A stretch of 26,990 nt of DNA from Betaproteobacteria bacterium. GTDB lineage: Bacteria > Pseudomonadota > Gammaproteobacteria > Burkholderiales > SG8-39. The stretch lies in NCBI GenBank assembly GCA_027317055.1, contig DAHVFK010000004.1, positions 1 to 26,990 on the forward strand, given 5' to 3'. The notes beneath the pieces are model-generated. The model saw only the letters and a list, made by a program, of their open reading frames with translations, was not told the DNA's origin and ran no database searches. This document shows positions 26,568-26,990 of the stretch, in pieces. The first letter of the stretch is position 1. Each line of letters starts with the position of its first letter. The translations under genes were made by a program, and so were the position numbers.

Positions 26568-26990
26568 TTAAGCCTTGAGTGCGCTGTCCAGCGCCCCGAG
26601 TTGCGCGCGCGCCGAAGCGTCGATCACCTGGTCGCCGATGAGGATCCGCGCGCCGCCGATCAGTTCCTTGTCGACGACGACGTTTACGCGGACCTTGCGG
26701 CCGGTATGCTTTTCAAGTCGTGCCGTGAGGTCGGCAAGCTGCGCCGGATCGAGCTCGAAAGCCGACTGGATCGCTGCCTCGACCACGCCTTCTCGCTCAT
26801 CCTTTAGCGCTTCGTACTGGGTCCGGATCTCCGCCAGCAGGGCGAGGCGGTGATTGTCCGCCAGCACGCGCACGAAGTTCTCGCACTCGTCGGTGAGGCG
26901 GTTGGCGAGGATCGAAATGAAAAGCCCCGCCACCTTCGCCGCCGGCAAGTTCGGGTCGCCCATCGCCGTGCGCACCCGCTCGTCGGCAGA
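26568..26990 (-). CDS. atpH: F1 ATP synthase delta subunit (N-terminus beyond window)
   Basis: 140 C-terminal residues plus stop are present; the frame is open to base 26990 and full-length delta is about 178 residues, so roughly 38 N-terminal residues are missing. Recognised by AGLFISILANRLTDECENFVR, LLAEIRTQYEALKDEREGVV, and the C-terminal domain KVRVNVVVDKELIGGARILI then GDQVIDASARAQLGAL. Delta joins the top of F1 to the b-subunit stator. The rest of the operon (atpF, E, B, I) should lie beyond the window's right end. Confidence 0.96.
   Translation of the reverse strand, partial: SADERVRTAMGDPNLPAAKVAGLFISILANRLTDECENFVRVLADNHRLALLAEIRTQYEALKDEREGVVEAAIQSAFELDPAQLADLTARLEKHTGRKVRVNVVVDKELIGGARILIGDQVIDASARAQLGALDSALKA

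Overview
The window is about 27 kb of GC-rich DNA with tightly packed genes and reads like ordinary betaproteobacterial chromosome, probably Burkholderiales or a relative. The evidence for this is the F1 ATP synthase order atpH-A-G-D-C, the [2Fe-2S] type IlvD, the Lgt sequence, and the many CaiB/BaiF and acyl-CoA enzymes. I see no rRNA, tRNA, CRISPR array, insertion sequence or phage gene. The taxonomic placement is inference from sequence character.

Layout from left to right. (1) 1-4938: a YyaL-type thioredoxin-fold protein (minus strand, cut by the window edge), a DUF924 protein (plus), ilvD (minus) and lgt (plus). (2) 4935-10933: a GntR/FCD repressor and a fused FAD/Fe-S 2-hydroxyacid dehydrogenase on the minus strand, divergent from a serine-glyoxylate-type aminotransferase and a CaiB/BaiF CoA-transferase. 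A perfect 20-bp palindrome sits inside the predicted repressor promoter, and a near-copy lies just upstream of the aminotransferase. I read this as a regulated glycolate/glyoxylate-type module. (3) 10949-16370, all minus strand: response regulator, histidine kinase, an internally deleted glpD remnant, a HAD phosphatase, a TauE/SafE permease and a second CaiB/BaiF CoA-transferase. Gaps are short and several start and stop codons overlap. (4) 16371-16808: a gap of about 440 bp with a long imperfect stem-loop and a possible small membrane protein. (5) 16809-20012, minus strand: a three-gene unit made of a cysteine-dioxygenase-like cupin, an HMG-CoA-synthase/KAS III-fold protein without its catalytic cysteine and fused to a DUF35 Zn-ribbon/OB domain, and an SCP2-type thiolase. 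(6) 20057-21949: a CLC chloride channel/transporter with CBS domains. (7) 21950-22242: a gap holding an apparent C-terminal remnant of a malic enzyme. (8) 22243-26990: atpC, atpD, atpG, atpA and the C-terminal part of atpH.

The best candidate for an undescribed system is region 5. A probably inactive condensing-enzyme fold, physically joined to a DUF35 module, sits next to an active-looking SCP2 thiolase. This resembles DUF35-bridged thiolase/HMG-CoA synthase complexes and Ltp2/DUF35 aldolases, but here it is translationally coupled to a thiol-dioxygenase-like cupin. Other points of interest are the operator architecture at 8429-8535, with a predicted leaderless repressor mRNA, and the two decayed central-metabolism genes (glpD and malic enzyme).
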